DNA of 64,000 nt, from NCBI RefSeq assembly GCF_038148855.1, contig NZ_JBBVGR010000004.1:124001-188000 (forward strand), in the 5' to 3' direction. The DNA is from Phycobacter sedimenti (GTDB taxonomy: Bacteria; Pseudomonadota; Alphaproteobacteria; Rhodobacterales; Rhodobacteraceae). Shown here piece after piece: positions 1 to 8,069 of this stretch. Position numbers and translations under genes: made by a program. Position 1 is the first letter of the stretch, and the number at the start of each line of letters is the position of its first letter. The notes beneath the pieces were generated by a model, which was given only the letters and a program-made list of their open reading frames with translations, made no database searches and was not told the origin of the DNA.

Positions 1-176
1 GCAAATTCCTGTCCGGTTTTCCCTTGTTCGCCCTGGGCGTTCTGTTGGTCAGAGACCCCAACTACTATGACAACGTCCTTGACCACCCCTGGTTCATTCC
101 CGCCTGTTTCGTGGTCGGGATCATGCTGACGATCAATCTGTTCGTCATGAAGATGCTCACCAACATTGAGGTCTGA
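1..176 (+). CDS. tadB: TadB-like pilus inner-membrane protein, 3' end only
   Basis: The gene is cut by the left edge. Reading from base 3 there is an open frame of about 57 residues ending in TGA at 174-176. It contains two hydrophobic stretches (FPLFALGVLLV and FVVGIMLTINLFVMKML) and ends in TNIEV. This is the typical C-terminus of a T2SSF-domain protein, in which paired membrane segments close the protein. The tadC-like gene starts 11 bases downstream on the same strand, which is the usual tadB-tadC order of tight-adherence (Flp pilus) loci. The identification rests mainly on this context and on the membrane pattern, because the T2SSF domain itself lies outside the window. Confidence 0.75.
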   Translation, partial: KFLSGFPLFALGVLLVRDPNYYDNVLDHPWFIPACFVVGIMLTINLFVMKMLTNIEV

Positions 177-187
177 GGAGAAGTTCC

Positions 188-1168
188 ATGTCCATCCTAT
201 CCGACTTGAACGGTTTCCTGACTGATCAGTTTGGTGCCTTCGGGCCGCTCCTTGCCATTGGCATTCTGGGCCTTCTGATGATCGTTCTGGCGATTCCCCT
301 GCTGCTCAATCAGCCCGAAGATCCGCTCAAGAAGCTGCAGAAGGACATGTCGCCCGAGACACAGCCCAAACAGCAGAAAGAGCGCCTGCGCCAGGGCAAC
401 CGCAACGAGCAGCTGCAAAAATTTGCTTCGTTCCTGGAGCCGCAGAACGCCGAAGAGCTGTCTGCGATGGAACTGAAACTGCGCCAGGCGGGCTATGCCT
501 CCAAAGATTCGGTGCGCCTGTTTCACTTTGCCCAGTTTGCCTTGGGCCTCTTGGGGCTGGGCGCCGGGCTGTTCTACGTCTTTGTGATGAAAGCCGGGAC
601 CGAATTTGACAGCCAGCAGCTGGCCCTTCGCATTCTTGGTCCCGGCGGTGCAGGCTACATGCTCCCCAGATACTGGATCACCCGCCGCATCGAAGAGCGC
701 AAGAAACAGATCACCCAAGGCTTTCCCGACGCGCTGGACATGATGCTGGTCTGCGTGGAGGCGGGGCAGTCTCTTGACCAGTCCATCGTGCGCGTCGCAA
801 AGGAGCTGCACGCCTCCTACCCCGCGCTGGCCGAAGAATTCGAAATCGTTGCCTATGAGATGAAGGCGGGCAAGGAAAAGGAAAAGGTGATGCGCGATAT
901 GGGCACCCGCTGCGGGGTGCAGGACATATCCTCCTTTGTCACCGTGATGATCCAGTCCCAGGCCTTTGGTACATCCATCGCTGATGCGCTGCGGGTTTAT
1001 GCGGACGAGATGCGCGACAAGCGCGTGATGCGCGCCGAAGAGGCGGCAAACAAGTTGCCTGTGAAAATGACTCTTGCCACAATGGGCCTGACGGTGCCTC
1101 CGCTTCTGATCATTCTGGTCGGACCTTCGGTGGAAGGCATCTCGAATATGGGCAATATGGGTAACTGA
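188..1168 (+). CDS. tadC: TadC, type II secretion F-domain protein of the Flp pilus
   Basis: This 326-residue inner-membrane platform protein of the tad (Flp pilus) assembly machine partners with TadB and the TadA ATPase. A first membrane segment lies near residues 17-40. It is followed by a charged, glutamine-rich cytoplasmic stretch, a second hydrophobic pair near 110-160, and a T2SSF domain (about 180-310) with the family-like DALDMMLVCVEAGQSLDQSI and an extended C-terminal hydrophobic segment PPLLIILVGPSVEGI. A GGAG ribosome site (GAGGAG) precedes the ATG. The length is normal for TadC. The gene sits between tadB and TPR genes on the same strand with short gaps, so it is part of one operon. 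Confidence 0.9.
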   Translation: MSILSDLNGFLTDQFGAFGPLLAIGILGLLMIVLAIPLLLNQPEDPLKKLQKDMSPETQPKQQKERLRQGNRNEQLQKFASFLEPQNAEELSAMELKLRQAGYASKDSVRLFHFAQFALGLLGLGAGLFYVFVMKAGTEFDSQQLALRILGPGGAGYMLPRYWITRRIEERKKQITQGFPDALDMMLVCVEAGQSLDQSIVRVAKELHASYPALAEEFEIVAYEMKAGKEKEKVMRDMGTRCGVQDISSFVTVMIQSQAFGTSIADALRVYADEMRDKRVMRAEEAANKLPVKMTLATMGLTVPPLLIILVGPSVEGISNMGNMGN

Positions 1169-1170
1169 TC

Positions 1171-1785
1171 ATGACCAGGCTGCGCAGGGCGGCGGAACTC
1201 CGCCCCTGCCCCTCACACTCCGCCGCCCGCGCCGCCGCGCTGGTGGCGTTTCTCGTCGCATCCTCCTGTGCACCGCAGTTCGCACGGGAAGAGCCTGACA
1301 GCCCCTGGGCGCCCGGCGTGGATCTGCGCAAGCAGGCCGAAGACGGTCTGGTGGTCGGCCATCGCCTGATGGATGCGGGCGAATACGAGCTGGCACTCGA
1401 TGCCTTCAACCGGGCCGCATTGGACCAGGGGCTGACACCCGAGGTGCTGTCCGGCATGGGATCGGCGAACCTCGGCCTTGGGCGCCTGGGTCAGGCCGAA
1501 GCGCTGCTGCGCCGCGCCACCAAGGCGGCTCCCGACTGGCCAGAGGCTATGAACAACCTTGGTGTTGTCCTGATGGAGCGGGGTAAAACGCCCGAAGCCG
1601 CGCAGATCCTGCGCCGGGCCTATGCGCTCGACAATGGCGAAAGTGACGCAATCCGGGATAATTTGCGCCGGGCACTCGAAAAACTTGAAAATTCCGCGCA
1701 TAGTGATCCGCAAAACGAAAGTCGAAGCGACTTCACATTGATGCGGCAAGGCGGCGGCAGCTATCGGATCGGAAAGAATCCCTAG
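1171..1785 (+). CDS. TPR-repeat protein of the tad locus (TadD-like), possible lipoprotein
   Basis: This 204-residue protein starts two bases after tadC. The N-terminus is arginine-rich and then hydrophobic (AAALVAFLVASSC), giving a lipobox-like site at the Cys near residue 33, so it is probably a lipoprotein with a long n-region. Residues about 55-160 form TPR repeats (for example EYELALDAFNRAALD, ALLRRATKAAPDWPEAMNNLG and AAQILRRAYALDNG). TadD in other tad loci is a TPR lipoprotein needed for pilus assembly. Two TPR genes follow each other here, and which of the two is the functional TadD cannot be told from sequence alone. The C-terminal 35 residues are polar and probably disordered. Confidence 0.8.
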   Translation: MTRLRRAAELRPCPSHSAARAAALVAFLVASSCAPQFAREEPDSPWAPGVDLRKQAEDGLVVGHRLMDAGEYELALDAFNRAALDQGLTPEVLSGMGSANLGLGRLGQAEALLRRATKAAPDWPEAMNNLGVVLMERGKTPEAAQILRRAYALDNGESDAIRDNLRRALEKLENSAHSDPQNESRSDFTLMRQGGGSYRIGKNP

Positions 1786-1832
1786 GCCAGCCATCAGATC
1801 CGCAAGGGCAGAGCAGCAAAAGGACGCATAAA

Positions 1833-2684
1833 ATGCGCCAGTTTATTCTTGTGACGACAGGGCTTGTGGGCGTTCTTGCCCTTTCGGCCTGTGCGGAACC
1901 CGATGGCAAAGAAACCGTTGAACGCGCCTTTGAAGAGGTCAATGTCGTGGATGCGCACAACCTCAACGAGGTGATGCTCTCCGTGGCCGACCCGAACGAG
2001 GCCGTGAGCTATTTCCAGAAATCCCTTAAATCCTCGCCTGATCGCATCGATTTCCAGCGTGGTCTTGCCACCTCGCTGATCCGGGCCAAGCGCAACACCG
2101 AAGCCGCAGGCGCCTGGAAGAAGGTCGCGGCCCATGCAGAGGCCACTGTCGAGGACCGCATCTCGCTGGCGGACGCCCTGATCCGTGTCGGTGACTGGAA
2201 AGGTGCAGAAGACGCGCTGGACTCTGTCCCTCCCACCCATGAAACCTATCGCCGCTACCGTCTGGAAGCGATGGTCGCGGATGCCAACAAGGAATGGAAA
2301 CGCGCCGACAGTTTCTATGAAATCGCGACGGGCCTGACGACACAGCCCGCAAAGGTGATGAACAACTGGGGTTATTCCAAGCTTTCGCGCGGCCAATTCG
2401 CCGAGGCCGAGCGCCTGTTCAGCGATGCGATCCGCCAGGACCCGACACTTTTCACTGCCAAGAACAACCTGGTTCTGGCCCGCGGCGCCCAGCGCAACTA
2501 CACGCTGCCGGTGATCCCGCTGGATCAGACCGAACGCGCACAGCTGTTGCACACAATGGCCCTGTCCGCGGTCAAGCAGGGCGACGTCAAAACCGGTGAG
2601 AACCTTCTGCGCGAAGCCCTTGCGACCCATCCGCAGCATTTCGAGGCCGCCGCCCGCTCCCTTGCGGCGCTTGAAAACGGCTGA
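1833..2684 (+). CDS. TPR lipoprotein of the tad locus (TadD-like)
   Basis: This 283-residue protein has a clean lipoprotein signal: MRQFILVTTGLVGVLALSAC, with the Cys at about residue 20. AAGGA lies nine bases before the ATG. The mature part is a run of TPR-like helices (for example SYFQKSLKSSPDRIDFQRGLA, MNNWGYSKLSRGQFAEAERLFSDAI and GENLLREALATHPQHFEAAARSL, shown here only in part). It matches the role of TadD, an outer-membrane-anchored scaffold for Flp pilus assembly. It lies between another TPR gene and the prepilin peptidase, four bases before the latter. Of the two neighbouring TPR proteins this is the better TadD candidate, because its signal peptide is canonical. Confidence 0.82.
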   Translation: MRQFILVTTGLVGVLALSACAEPDGKETVERAFEEVNVVDAHNLNEVMLSVADPNEAVSYFQKSLKSSPDRIDFQRGLATSLIRAKRNTEAAGAWKKVAAHAEATVEDRISLADALIRVGDWKGAEDALDSVPPTHETYRRYRLEAMVADANKEWKRADSFYEIATGLTTQPAKVMNNWGYSKLSRGQFAEAERLFSDAIRQDPTLFTAKNNLVLARGAQRNYTLPVIPLDQTERAQLLHTMALSAVKQGDVKTGENLLREALATHPQHFEAAARSLAALENG

Positions 2685-2687
2685 TCC

Positions 2688-3206
2688 ATGATGCACCTGG
2701 CCATCCCGGCCCATGTCGCCCTGTGGTTTCTGCCCTTCGTGCTGCCGCTCTGCTATGCGGCGGCGCTGACAGACCTGCGCGGCATGCGCATTCCCAACTG
2801 GATCAATGATTGCCTCGGGCTGGTTTACATCATTGTTGGGATCTTCGTGATGCCGACCTGGGCCGATTATGGCTGGCAGCTTTTGCACCTGCCCGTCGGC
2901 ATTGCGCTGGGGTTCCTGTTTTACTCCGCCGGCATGATCGGCGCGGGGGATGCCAAGTTTGCAGGTGCGGCCGCGCCTCTGGTGGCCCTGTCAGACCTCC
3001 CCGCACTGATGATGATCTTCTCTGCAAACCTTCTGGCTGGGTTTGTGACACACAGGCTCGTGAAACACACCCCGCTGCGCAGACTCGCCCCCGACTGGCT
3101 CAGCTGGAACGTGGGCAGCAAGTTTCCAATGGGTCTCTGTCTTGGGGCAACGCTTGCCATCTACCTTATCCTGGGCGCGCTTTTGGGAAGCCCGGCTGCG
3201 GGCTGA
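2688..3206 (+). CDS. Prepilin peptidase, A24 family (TadV/CpaA-like)
   Basis: This 172-residue membrane aspartyl protease processes Flp-type prepilins. Five or six hydrophobic segments are visible. The two catalytic aspartates of the family can be placed: one in LTDLRGMRIPNW (near residue 27) and one in the GxGD motif GAGDAKF (near residue 87). The small size, lacking the N-methylation domain of PilD, is typical of TadV/CpaA. It is the last gene of the tad operon and is followed directly by a terminator-like hairpin that overlaps its stop codon. Confidence 0.88.
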   Translation: MMHLAIPAHVALWFLPFVLPLCYAAALTDLRGMRIPNWINDCLGLVYIIVGIFVMPTWADYGWQLLHLPVGIALGFLFYSAGMIGAGDAKFAGAAAPLVALSDLPALMMIFSANLLAGFVTHRLVKHTPLRRLAPDWLSWNVGSKFPMGLCLGATLAIYLILGALLGSPAAG

Positions 3207-3219
3207 ACCGGGCTCTTTA
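3189..3219 (+). terminator. Probable intrinsic terminator of the tad operon
   Basis: AGCCCGG (3189-3195) and CCGGGCT (3208-3214) form a perfect 7-bp stem with a 12-base loop, followed by CTTTAATAAAA. The stem overlaps the stop codon of the prepilin peptidase. The T-run is short, so termination may be partial. Confidence 0.5.
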
Positions 3220-3233
3220 ATAAAATACCGCAG

Positions 3234-3263
3234 AAAACGGCGCCTGCACGGCGCGCGTTTTCC
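3234..3263. terminator. Second hairpin after the tad operon, possibly bidirectional
   Basis: AAAACG (3234-3239) pairs with CGTTTT (3256-3261), and CGCC (3241-3244) pairs with GGCG (3250-3253). The A-rich left side and T-rich right side give the shape of a bidirectional terminator between the tad operon and the ATPase gene. Confidence 0.4.
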
Positions 3264-3330
3264 CGGAAATGCACCAGCATTGCCGTTCTCTTGCCACAGT
3301 GACGCGTAGACTGATCTTCAGGAGTGGATC

Positions 3331-3380
3331 CCCTGATGGCGGGGCTGAGTGGGCCCTCCCCCACAAGGCCGCCTTCAGGG
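3331..3380 (+). promoter_or_regulatory. Structured leader of the AAA ATPase gene
   Basis: CCCTGATGGCGG (3331-3342) pairs with CCGCCTTCAGGG (3369-3380) with a single mismatch in 12 positions. Inside it a second hairpin, GTGGG (3349-3353) with CCCAC (3360-3364), has a 6-base loop. The structure ends 27 bases before the ATG chosen for the ATPase. It would be read as codons if translation began at 3324 or 3336, which is one reason to prefer the later start. It may be an mRNA-stability or translation-control element. Confidence 0.45.
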
Positions 3381-3407
3381 GAGCAGGTTGAACAGACAGG
3401 CCGTGAC

Positions 3408-4715
3408 ATGAATATGCAGACTAGCGCCGTGGTGGCGCCGCCCGCGCCGCGCGGGCTTGCCCAGATGCAGCTTCCCATCGTGATGATGCGGGATATCCTG
3501 CTCAAAACGATGTTCCGCAAGAATGCTGACCTGGTCAGCGATATTGCTGCGGCCATCTGCCTTCCGATCCCCGTCACGCAGGAACTGGTCGACATGGCCC
3601 GCGAGCAAAAGCTGTTGGAGGCGACGGGCACGCTCAACGCCAACAGCGGCAACGAGATGGGCTATCAACTGACAGATGCCGGCCGCGCGCGCGCGCTGGA
3701 TGCACTCAGCCAATCGGAATACTACGGCGCCATGCCGGTGCCACTCGATGTCTACCGCGAACAGGTCGAGCGCCAGTCGATCCGCAACATCATGGTGACC
3801 CGTCAGCAACTGACCCAGGCCATGGGCCACCTGATCCTGCCCGATAGCCTGCTGGATCACCTCGGCCCCGCCGTCAGCGCGGGCCGGTCGATCCTGATGT
3901 ATGGCCCACCCGGCAACGGTAAATCCTCGATCTCCAACGGCATTCGCGATGCCCTGGGCGATTGCGTCTATGTTCCACGCGCCATCGAATACGCCGGTCA
4001 GGTGATCACCGTCTATGACCCCATCGTGCACACGGCAGCCCCCGAAGAGGCCGAGGATCCCAATGCCCTGCGCCGGGCCCGCCGGTTTGACACCCGCTAC
4101 GTCAAATGCGAGCGCCCCACCGTTGTCACCGGCGGTGAACTGTCCCTGTCGATGCTCGATCTGGTCTACAACCCCACAGCACGCACCTATCAGGCACCTC
4201 TGCAGTTGAAATCCACCGGCGGCATCTTCATCGTCGATGACCTTGGCCGCCAGGCAGAGCCGCCCCAGGCGCTGGTCAACCGCTGGATCGTGCCGCTGGA
4301 AGAGGGCCGCGATATCCTTGCCCTGCAATCGGGGGAAAAGTTCGAGGTCCCGTTCGATACGCTGGTGATCTTCTCCACCAACTTTCACCCGAACGAGATC
4401 TTCGACCAGGCGGCGCTGCGCCGGATCTTTTTCAAAATCAAGATCGACGGGCCGGATCAGGAGAACTTCCTCAAGATCTTTGCGCTGGTGGCACGCAAGA
4501 AAGGCGTGCCCCTGGATGAGGCGACCTTGGTGCACCTCCTAAAGACCAAATACCCAACTATCGGCAATGTCTACGCCAACTATCAGCCAGTCTTCCTGAT
4601 CGATCAGATGATGGCAATCTGCGATTTCGAGGGCATCCCCTATCAAATGAGCCCCGACCTGATCGACCGCGCCTGGGCCAACATGTTCGTCAAGGACGAA
4701 ACCATCGTGAAATAG
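3408..4715 (+). CDS. AAA-family ATPase with N-terminal winged-helix-like region
   Basis: The protein is 435 residues from the ATG at 3408. Earlier in-frame starts exist (GTG 3324, ATG 3336), but they would translate a long inverted repeat. AAA/MoxR-like features are a Walker A GPPGNGKSS near residue 166, a Walker B IFIVDDLG near residue 270, and a sensor-like IFSTNF followed by LRRIFFKIKI. The first 110 residues (DLVSDIAAAICLPIPVTQEL, then YQLTDAGRARAL) look like a DNA- or protein-binding winged helix. No secretion ATPase signature of TadA is seen. The gene follows the tad operon on the same strand but is separated from it by terminator-like hairpins. A link to pilus assembly is possible but is inferred from position only. 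Confidence 0.75.
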   Translation: MNMQTSAVVAPPAPRGLAQMQLPIVMMRDILLKTMFRKNADLVSDIAAAICLPIPVTQELVDMAREQKLLEATGTLNANSGNEMGYQLTDAGRARALDALSQSEYYGAMPVPLDVYREQVERQSIRNIMVTRQQLTQAMGHLILPDSLLDHLGPAVSAGRSILMYGPPGNGKSSISNGIRDALGDCVYVPRAIEYAGQVITVYDPIVHTAAPEEAEDPNALRRARRFDTRYVKCERPTVVTGGELSLSMLDLVYNPTARTYQAPLQLKSTGGIFIVDDLGRQAEPPQALVNRWIVPLEEGRDILALQSGEKFEVPFDTLVIFSTNFHPNEIFDQAALRRIFFKIKIDGPDQENFLKIFALVARKKGVPLDEATLVHLLKTKYPTIGNVYANYQPVFLIDQMMAICDFEGIPYQMSPDLIDRAWANMFVKDETIVK

Positions 4716-4727
4716 GCAGGCCGGGCA

Positions 4728-4856
4728 CTCCCGCCCGTCGTCGGCCTTTTGGACAAAAGACCTCCTCCCGTTGGGCCCGGCGCCGCGCCTGCGCGGCGCC
4801 GGGCCCAAGGCCGCCAAGGGGTATCGGCGCAGCCGATGCACCTGCGGGCGCGGGAG
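4728..4856 (-). repeat. Intergenic structured repeat, copy 1 (short form, inverted)
   Basis: The element runs from CTCCCGCC to GCGCGGGAG, just after the ATPase stop. Its core is a perfect 18-bp inverted repeat: 4771-4788 pairs with 4791-4808 around a 2-base loop. Read on the minus strand, it carries the same blocks as the copy at 22484: the GGTGCATCGGCTGCGCCGA segment, the CCCCTTGGCGGCCTTGGG segment, then GGCGCCGGGCCCAACGG and a final GGGCGGGAG. Before that end, CTTTT and AAAAG form a small hairpin. It lacks the internal module of the long copies. Confidence 0.75.
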
Positions 4857-4909
4857 CCTTCGCCCCTTTTGGGATTTGCGCAGACCGCCACGCGGACTAA
4901 ATAGGGAAC

Positions 4910-7327
4910 ATGGATCACCTGCCCCCTCAGATCTCTGACTGGTTCAAAACCCGCGCATGGAGCCTGCACCCGCACCAAGCAGAGATGCTGGCCCGTTCAG
5001 GGGATCCCGCGACGCTCTTGATTGCCCCAACCGGCGGTGGCAAGACCATGGCCGGTTTCCTGCCAACGCTGGCGGACCTCGCGGGCAACACACATGATGG
5101 CCTTCACACGCTCTATGTCTCGCCCCTAAAGGCGTTGGCTGCGGACATAAAGCGTAACCTCACCGGCCCTGTGGCAGAGATGGGTCTGCCCATCCGCATC
5201 GACGAAAGGACCGGCGACACGCCCCAGTCACGTCGCAAACGCCAGCGCACAGACCCGCCGCATATCCTGCTAACCACACCGGAAAGCCTTGCGCTGATGG
5301 TCTCTTACGAAGACGCCGAGCGCACGTTCAAGGGCCTCAAACGCATCGTCATCGACGAAATCCACGCCCTCGCGGAAAGCAAACGGGGCGATCAGTTGAT
5401 GCTGGCCCTGTCGCGCCTGCAAAGCCTCTGTCCCAACTTACGCCGTGTAGGCCTGTCCGCTACGGTGGACGATCCTGCCTCCATTGCGCGTTACCTGGCC
5501 CGCCACCCCGATCCCTGCACGATTGTCGAGGCAGACCCCGGCCCCGCGCCCGACATCGCCATGCTGGAGACTGCCGAGGCGCCCCCCTGGGCCGGGGGCG
5601 GTGCGGCCTATGCGATCCCTGCCGTTCTGGAGCAAATCCGTACCCATCAGACCACGCTCATCTTTCACAACACCCGTGCCCAGGCTGAGATCTTTTTTCA
5701 CAATCTCTGGCTTGCCAATGAGGACGCGCTGCCCATCGCCATCCATCACGGCTCACTCGACCGGGTGCAGCGCGAGCGGGTCGAGGCAGCGATGGTCGCG
5801 AATGACTTGCGGGCGGTGGTCTGCACAGGCTCGCTCGACCTTGGCATCGACTGGGGCAACGTAGACCTGGTGATCCAGATCGGTGCGCCCAAGAACGTCA
5901 AACGCCTTGTGCAGCGGATCGGGCGGGCCAATCACCGCTACAACGCTCCGTCAAAGGCGCTGCTAGTGCCCGCCAACCGGTTCGAGGTGGTGGAGTGTCA
6001 GGCCGCGCTTGAGGCTGTCAAAGAGGGCAAGCTGGACGGCGATCCACGCCAACCGGGGCCGCGCGATGTGCTGTGCCAGCATATCCTGATCCGCGCCTGC
6101 GCGGGGCCGTTTGAGGCCGATGCGCTCTTTGCCGAAGTCACCGGCACCGGCGCCTATTCCTCTCTCACCCGAGACGCCTTCGACGCTTGCCTCGACTTTT
6201 GTGCCACCGGCGGCTATGCCCTGCGCGCCTATGACCAATGGCAGCGCCTGCTGCAGCGCCCGGATGGGCTATGGCAACTGCGCGATCCCCGCTCTGCCGC
6301 GCGTATCCGCATGAACATCGGCACCATTCAGGACGCCGACCTTCTGAAAGTGCGCATGAAGCGCAGCCGCGGCGGCAAGCCTCTGGGCGAGATCGAAGAG
6401 GCCTTTGCTGCCACGCTCACCCCCGGTGACACCTTCCTGATCGGCGGGCAGATCGTGCGCTACGAGAGTTTGCGCGAAATGACCGTCGAGGTCAGCCGCG
6501 ACCGGGGGCGCAAACCCAAGATCGCGGTCTTCTCGGGCACAAAATTCGCCACCTCCACACAGCTGAGCCAGGGCATTCTTGACCTTCTGGCGCAGGACGC
6601 ATGGCCCGACCTGCCCGCACATACATCCGACTGGCTGGCTCTGCAGCGCGAGGTATCCGAACTGCCGCGTGTAGGCGAGATGCTGATCGAAACATTCCCG
6701 CATCAAGGCCGTGAACACGCCTGTCTGTACGGCTTTGCAGGACGCAATGCGCAACAGACGCTGGGACTTCTGGCCACGAAACGGATGGAGGAGCTGGGCC
6801 TTGATCCCCTCGGATTTGTCGCAACCGATTACGCCACGCTGATCTGGGGGCTGTCTGAACTGACTGATCCTGCCCCCCTGCTGGACGGGCAGGCCTTGCG
6901 CGATGGGCTGGAGCGCTGGCTGGCCGGGAACGCCGTGATGAAACGCGCCTTTCGCGCCTCCGCTACCATTGCAGGCCTCATTGAACGCAACACCCCCGGC
7001 AGCCGCAAGTCCGGGCGGCAGGCGACCTTCTCGTCCGACATTCTCTATGACACGCTGCGCAAATACGACCCCAATCACCTGCTTCTGGACATCACTCGCG
7101 ACGAGGCGCTGAGCGGCCTTGTGGATTTTGCCCGTATCGAGGAAATGACGGATCGCATCCGGGGCCGCATCAGCCTGCGGCGCCTGAGCCGGATCAGCCC
7201 GCTGGCAGCGCCGCTCTTGCTGGAGGCCGGCAGGGTGCCCGTGCAGGGCGCGGGCGCCGAAAAGCTGATGCAGCAGGAAGCGGCGGAACTGATGCGCGCT
7301 TCGCGCCTTGAAACCCTCGCACAATGA
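4910..7327 (+). CDS. Ligase-associated DNA-damage-response DEXH-box helicase (Lhr-like)
   Basis: This 805-residue superfamily-2 DNA helicase is related to Lhr. Motifs seen are Walker A APTGGGKT (near residue 40), the DEIHAL box (near 149), LSATVDD (motif III), the HHGSLDR region and QRIGRANHR (motif VI), followed by a long Lhr-type C-terminal region with winged-helix and beta parts. Proteins of this length and architecture are encoded with an ATP-dependent DNA ligase, an exonuclease and the PdeM phosphoesterase in a presumed DNA-repair operon. Here the next gene, overlapping by the ATGA junction or closely linked, is PdeM. The ligase and exonuclease are not in the window. The start ATG at 4910 fits the family N-terminus (WFKTRAWSLHPHQ). 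Confidence 0.88.
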   Translation: MDHLPPQISDWFKTRAWSLHPHQAEMLARSGDPATLLIAPTGGGKTMAGFLPTLADLAGNTHDGLHTLYVSPLKALAADIKRNLTGPVAEMGLPIRIDERTGDTPQSRRKRQRTDPPHILLTTPESLALMVSYEDAERTFKGLKRIVIDEIHALAESKRGDQLMLALSRLQSLCPNLRRVGLSATVDDPASIARYLARHPDPCTIVEADPGPAPDIAMLETAEAPPWAGGGAAYAIPAVLEQIRTHQTTLIFHNTRAQAEIFFHNLWLANEDALPIAIHHGSLDRVQRERVEAAMVANDLRAVVCTGSLDLGIDWGNVDLVIQIGAPKNVKRLVQRIGRANHRYNAPSKALLVPANRFEVVECQAALEAVKEGKLDGDPRQPGPRDVLCQHILIRACAGPFEADALFAEVTGTGAYSSLTRDAFDACLDFCATGGYALRAYDQWQRLLQRPDGLWQLRDPRSAARIRMNIGTIQDADLLKVRMKRSRGGKPLGEIEEAFAATLTPGDTFLIGGQIVRYESLREMTVEVSRDRGRKPKIAVFSGTKFATSTQLSQGILDLLAQDAWPDLPAHTSDWLALQREVSELPRVGEMLIETFPHQGREHACLYGFAGRNAQQTLGLLATKRMEELGLDPLGFVATDYATLIWGLSELTDPAPLLDGQALRDGLERWLAGNAVMKRAFRASATIAGLIERNTPGSRKSGRQATFSSDILYDTLRKYDPNHLLLDITRDEALSGLVDFARIEEMTDRIRGRISLRRLSRISPLAAPLLLEAGRVPVQGAGAEKLMQQEAAELMRASRLETLAQ

Positions 7328-7365
7328 GGCTTGCGGGCAGACCAGAAACCGGCGATCAGACGCTC

Positions 7366-8022
7366 ATGAGTGGCTATGACTTCACCCTTGCGGGCACCCG
7401 GCTTATCGCCCTTGGCAGCGGCGCCCTCTGGTGGGCCGACCACCGGCTCTTGTGCGTGTCGGACCTGCACCTAGGCAAATCCGAACGTCACCTCAGGCGC
7501 GGTGGCGCGGCCCTGCCGCCTTATGAGGTGCGCGATACGCTGAACAGGCTGTCCGCCCTGATCGAGCAGTTTTCGCCAGATACGGTCCTGTGCCTTGGCG
7601 ACAGTTTCGACGACCTAGCCGCCGCCGAGGTTCTGCCCGCGCCGGAAGCCGAAGACTTGCGCCAGATGGTAGTGGCGCGGGAGTGGATCTGGATCGAGGG
7701 CAACCATGACCCCGGCGCGACGCGCTTTGGCGGACAAAGCTGCGATGAGATCACTATCGGGCCCCTCACTTTTCGCCATATCGCACGCGCGGATGCAAAG
7801 CCCGGAGAGGTCTCAGGCCACTATCACCCAAAGGCGCGCCTCAGCCGGGGAAGCGCGCGTCCTGCTTTTCTGCTGGATCATACCCGGCTGATCCTGCCCG
7901 CGTTCGGCACCTACACAGGGGGCTTGCGCACCAGCGATCCGGCTCTCGCAGGACTTATGGCACCGCAAGCGGTCGCCATCCTGACTGGGCCGACGCCCCT
8001 GCCCTGCCCGATGCCACGCTGA
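7366..8022 (+). CDS. pdeM: Ligase-associated DNA-damage-response endonuclease PdeM
   Basis: This calcineurin-like metallophosphoesterase is about 218 residues from ATG 7366. An upstream ATG at 7324 overlaps the helicase stop and is an alternative start. The metal-binding motifs are in order: SDLHLGK, GDSFDD, EGNHD and GHYHPKARL, with the conserved N-terminal segment DFTLAGTRL just before. It is translated with the helicase and probably forms a repair nuclease acting with it. Neither candidate start has a strong ribosome site, consistent with translational coupling to the helicase gene. Confidence 0.85.
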   Translation: MSGYDFTLAGTRLIALGSGALWWADHRLLCVSDLHLGKSERHLRRGGAALPPYEVRDTLNRLSALIEQFSPDTVLCLGDSFDDLAAAEVLPAPEAEDLRQMVVAREWIWIEGNHDPGATRFGGQSCDEITIGPLTFRHIARADAKPGEVSGHYHPKARLSRGSARPAFLLDHTRLILPAFGTYTGGLRTSDPALAGLMAPQAVAILTGPTPLPCPMPR

Positions 8023-8069
8023 CGCAACGTCTTGTTCCCTCGGGCAGATCCCGCGTCTAAACTCGGGCC

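Noticed and set aside
3324..3407. Upstream GTG and ATG starts of the AAA ATPase
   Set aside because: They would translate a long inverted repeat, and GTG 3324 overlaps its own AGGAG. ATG 3408 is preferred, although ATG 3336 with AGGAG at 11 bases cannot be fully excluded.
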